Of a stretch of DNA of 64,000 bases, positions 61,556 through 64,000 are shown in pieces. Where the stretch lies: the NCBI GenBank assembly GCA_027312165.1, contig DAICXN010000001.1, positions 1 to 64,000 on the forward strand. Direction: 5' to 3'. The number at the start of each line of letters is the position of its first letter. Within the stretch, counting starts at the first letter, position 1. This DNA comes from Candidatus Saccharimonadota bacterium (GTDB taxonomy: Bacteria; Patescibacteriota; Saccharimonadia; Saccharimonadales; Saccharimonadaceae). A program made the position numbers and the translations under genes. The notes below the pieces were generated by a model. It ran no database searches and was not told the DNA's origin. It was given only the letters and a program-made list of their open reading frames with translations.

Positions 61556-62833
61556 ATGAAACACACAGTTGAGGAAATTAGATTAAAAAATGGTGCGCGG
61601 GGACTGTTGATAGATGTGCCTGACGCAACGGTCATGAGCTTCCAGTTTCACTTTAGGGCTGGCAACCGTTACGTTCGTGATAAGGAAATCTATGAAACTG
61701 CTCATATTATGGAGCACATGGCTTTTGGGGCTAATGATAGCTTTCGTTCGGAACACGCTTACGAGCAGGAATTTACCAAGAACGGCGCCTATCACAACGC
61801 CTATACTTCTGACTATGCTATGGTCTACGAAGCTGCCTGTGCCGACTTCGAGTGGGACAGGATCTTGGATCTACAGCGAATAGCTATTACAACTCCACGC
61901 TTTAACAACGCAGAACTAGAGGCTGAGAAGGGCAATGTCCGAAGTGAACTAACAGGCTATCTGAATAATCACAATCGGGTGATGTGGCCGCGAATCCAGC
62001 AGGCCCTCGGTGAGGACATACTTACATTTAACCAGCGCCTGAAGACTATTTCAGGTATAACACTGAGGGACATAAAAGAACACCACCGCCGAACACACAC
62101 ACTTCAAAATCTTCGATTCGTCGTGGCGGGTAAGCTGAAGGGTCGAAAAAAGCGAGTTCGAGAAATGCTTGAGAGCTGGCAGCTGGAGAGTGGCGAAAGG
62201 TTTGCGATACCGCATAACGAGTTGAATCGGGCTAATCCCGTGCTAATCAGACGCAAAGAGGCTTCCAATCTGAACTTTGGCTGGTCGCTGAGCGTCCCGC
62301 GAGAGCTGAGCGATGCGGAGGCGGATGCCATGGATAGCTTGAACCATATTCTGACAGGTACAATGAGCTCGCGAATTTTTGGGGCCGCTAGGAAAAAAGG
62401 TTTGGCTTACGGCATGTTTAGCGATACCTCTGTTGGCTTCTATGATTCGGCATGGGACTTTGGGGGCCAGGTAAATCTAGAAACTGCAGAAGAGCTGTTC
62501 GACGTGATGGTGCGCGAGCTGAGGCGGGTAGTGAACGGTACGATTGAACCTGAGGATATCGAAGCTGCAAAATCATACGCCATTGGACGCTACCAAATGG
62601 GGGCTCAGACTGTTGCTCAGATAAGCGGCTTTTACACTAGTCGCTACTTTGCCGACGATGTCGTTAAAGACTATGAAAAGGTTCCAGCGGATATCTTAGC
62701 GGTTAACCAGGAGCAAATTGTTGAGACAGCTCGAGAGTTCTTCTCCGCTAATACATGGGTGCTGGCTGGGGTAAGTTGTGGCGATAGGGAGCTGTTGATG
62801 AAACTTCAGGATAAGCTGGAGACGCTATTTTAG
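61556..62833 (+). CDS. M16-family (pitrilysin-like) zinc peptidase
   Basis: About 425 aa. The inverted zinc motif HxxEH is seen as AHIMEHMAFG, with the distal Glu in EAEKGNVRSEL. The C-terminal half is the inactive homologous domain (MSSRIFGAARKKGLAYGMFS). It has no signal peptide, so is likely cytoplasmic like other small bacterial M16 enzymes. ATG 61556 is chosen for the AGAGGG upstream. It stops two bases before murD. Confidence 0.88.
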   Translation: MKHTVEEIRLKNGARGLLIDVPDATVMSFQFHFRAGNRYVRDKEIYETAHIMEHMAFGANDSFRSEHAYEQEFTKNGAYHNAYTSDYAMVYEAACADFEWDRILDLQRIAITTPRFNNAELEAEKGNVRSELTGYLNNHNRVMWPRIQQALGEDILTFNQRLKTISGITLRDIKEHHRRTHTLQNLRFVVAGKLKGRKKRVREMLESWQLESGERFAIPHNELNRANPVLIRRKEASNLNFGWSLSVPRELSDAEADAMDSLNHILTGTMSSRIFGAARKKGLAYGMFSDTSVGFYDSAWDFGGQVNLETAEELFDVMVRELRRVVNGTIEPEDIEAAKSYAIGRYQMGAQTVAQISGFYTSRYFADDVVKDYEKVPADILAVNQEQIVETAREFFSANTWVLAGVSCGDRELLMKLQDKLETLF

Positions 62834-62834
62834 T

Positions 62835-64000
62835 ATGAAAATTGCAATTGCCGGCTTCGGGGTTGAGGGTCGGGTCAATTACAGTTATTTTCGAGCTCAG
62901 TTTCCTGAGGCGGAGTTTACGATTGTTGATGAGAGGCTGAGTCGGGAGGATCTACCTGAGGAAGCTGAGGTTATCGATGGCGAAGATGCCTTTAGTCAGC
63001 TAGAGGGATTTGACCTAGTTATTCGAACAGCCGGCTTATCACCATACAAGATTAAAACCACTGGAAAGATCTGGTCGGCCACAAACGAATTCTTTGCTCA
63101 ATGTCCAGCTAAGATTGTTGGGGTAACTGGCACCAAAGGCAAAGGCACGACAGCGAGTTTGATCACGAATATTTTGTCCGCAGCCGGCAAAAAGGTCCAC
63201 CTGGTTGGTAATATCGGCGTGCCGGCTCTTGAGGTTTTGTCTAACATTAAAGCTGATGACATTGTGATTTACGAGCTGAGTAGCTTTCAGCTTTGGGACA
63301 TTGAGAGGTCGCCGAGTATTGCAGTAGTGCTGATGGTTGAGCAGGATCATCTGGATGTGCATATTGATATGACGGATTATGTCAAGGCCAAGGGGCGTAT
63401 TGCGCGCTACCAGCTGCCTGGTGACGTTATAGTTTATCATCCCACGAACCCTTACTCTCAAGAAATAGCGTCGGCTTCTCCAGCTAGGAAGATTCGTTAT
63501 TGTACGGATGACGATGGCGCGGCGAAGGTTGAGGCGAACAATTTTGTTGTTCAGGGGCACGCTATATCTAGTTTTGACACCCTGCATCTAGTGGGTGAGC
63601 ATAACTTAGATAATGCCTGTGCGGCAATCACTGTTGCGAAGCAACTAGGGGTTAATGATGAGGCGATTCGCGAAGGCATCGCCAGCTTTAAGGGCCTAGA
63701 CCACCGACTTAAATTCGTGGCGGAAGTTGATGGCGTGGGTTACTACGATGATAGTATCGCGACTACGCCTGGTTCAGCTATCGCCGCCTTACGATCTTTT
63801 GATCAGCCAAAAATAATTATTCTTGGCGGGTCGGACAAGGGAGCTAACTATGATGAGATTATTAAAGTCGCCAAGGATACAGAGTCGAGGGTGGTAGCGA
63901 TTGGTCAAACGGGAGAAGTAATTCATAAGCTATGTCTAGAGCATGGGGTAGAGGTTTTTCGGGAGCTTGGCGGCATGGTCGATATTGTGCGTACCGCGTC
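62835..64000 (+). CDS. murD: UDP-MurNAc-Ala-D-Glu ligase MurD (3' end cut off)
   Basis: The open frame continues past the window end after about 388 codons. It begins IAIAGFGVEGRVNYSYF (UDP-binding fold), then the ATP loop VGVTGTKGKGTTAS, YELSSFQLWDIE, VEQDHLDVHI, GEHNLDNACAA and GLDHRLKFVAEVDGV. MurD adds D-Glu in peptidoglycan precursor synthesis. The AGF/VEGR start and the SFQL stretch favour MurD over MurC, E or F. No Shine-Dalgarno is clear; it lies tight behind the M16 gene. Confidence 0.9.
   Translation, partial: MKIAIAGFGVEGRVNYSYFRAQFPEAEFTIVDERLSREDLPEEAEVIDGEDAFSQLEGFDLVIRTAGLSPYKIKTTGKIWSATNEFFAQCPAKIVGVTGTKGKGTTASLITNILSAAGKKVHLVGNIGVPALEVLSNIKADDIVIYELSSFQLWDIERSPSIAVVLMVEQDHLDVHIDMTDYVKAKGRIARYQLPGDVIVYHPTNPYSQEIASASPARKIRYCTDDDGAAKVEANNFVVQGHAISSFDTLHLVGEHNLDNACAAITVAKQLGVNDEAIREGIASFKGLDHRLKFVAEVDGVGYYDDSIATTPGSAIAALRSFDQPKIIILGGSDKGANYDEIIKVAKDTESRVVAIGQTGEVIHKLCLEHGVEVFRELGGMVDIVRTA

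Noticed and set aside
63039..63587. Minus-strand 182-codon frame near the window end
   Set aside because: It is the shadow of murD, whose plus-strand frame shows all family motifs and runs off the window end.

Overview
The window reads as a compact chromosomal segment of a Candidate Phyla Radiation (Patescibacteria) bacterium, most likely Saccharibacteria (TM7). This is an inference from very short intergenic gaps, many 1-8 base gene overlaps, trimmed housekeeping proteins (EF-Ts of 198 aa, ProRS of 413 aa, IF-2 of 588 aa), a DUF5663-like gene and small lineage-type orphan genes. It was not tested by phylogeny. TGA is used as a normal stop, so the genetic code looks standard.

Layout: (1) 1-1276, 3' part of 23S rRNA, then 5S rRNA and a terminator. 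(2) 1350-7047, cell-surface and accessory genes: two exported metallopeptidases with a membrane protein, a KGG-type small stress protein, an HExxH peptidase with a zinc ribbon, a ROK kinase and an LPQAG-tailed surface protein. (3) 7159-18815, translation and repair: rpsA, infB, fmt-def, priA, a phosphoribosyltransferase-like gene, recJ, rpsU, yqeY, adk, map. (4) 18877-22743, ftsA-ftsZ, an NrdR-like gene without its zinc ribbon, a thioredoxin-fold gene and VKOR. (5) 22787-27680, a tRNA-Gly(CCC) followed by an accessory island with a truncated large serine recombinase, a helix-turn-helix fragment, an SF2 DEAH helicase and an unrecognised 370-aa gene. The same 9-bp sequence sits at both island ends. 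(6) 27726-45634, an SDR gene, a T-box-controlled ileS, a DsbA/FrnE-like gene, galU-like, rplU, parAB, lepB, an LCP ligase, htrA, prmC, prfA, rpmE, rpsB-tsf and orphans. (7) 45631-64000, recF, a frr/uppS/rseP/proS run, greA, lysS, an ABC exporter, uppP, serS, hpf, secA, an M16 peptidase and the start of murD (cut by the window end).

Most genes serve translation (initiation, elongation, termination, recycling, four aminoacyl-tRNA synthetases), envelope building (uppS, uppP, LCP, murD, galU), export and quality control (secA, lepB, htrA, rseP), division (ftsAZ) and segregation (parAB).

Regulatory architecture is the most distinctive general feature. Many genes have a -10 box (often TGC-TATAAT) ending 6-8 nt before the start codon, so they are probably leaderless. 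Other points are an ileS T-box with an apparently ultrashort Stem I, seven-codon mini-ORFs ending on the parA and secA start codons, and terminators whose T tract doubles as the next promoter's -35. The best candidate for something undescribed is the helicase/orphan pair on the tRNA-Gly island. The zinc-ribbon-less NrdR is the clearest odd protein.
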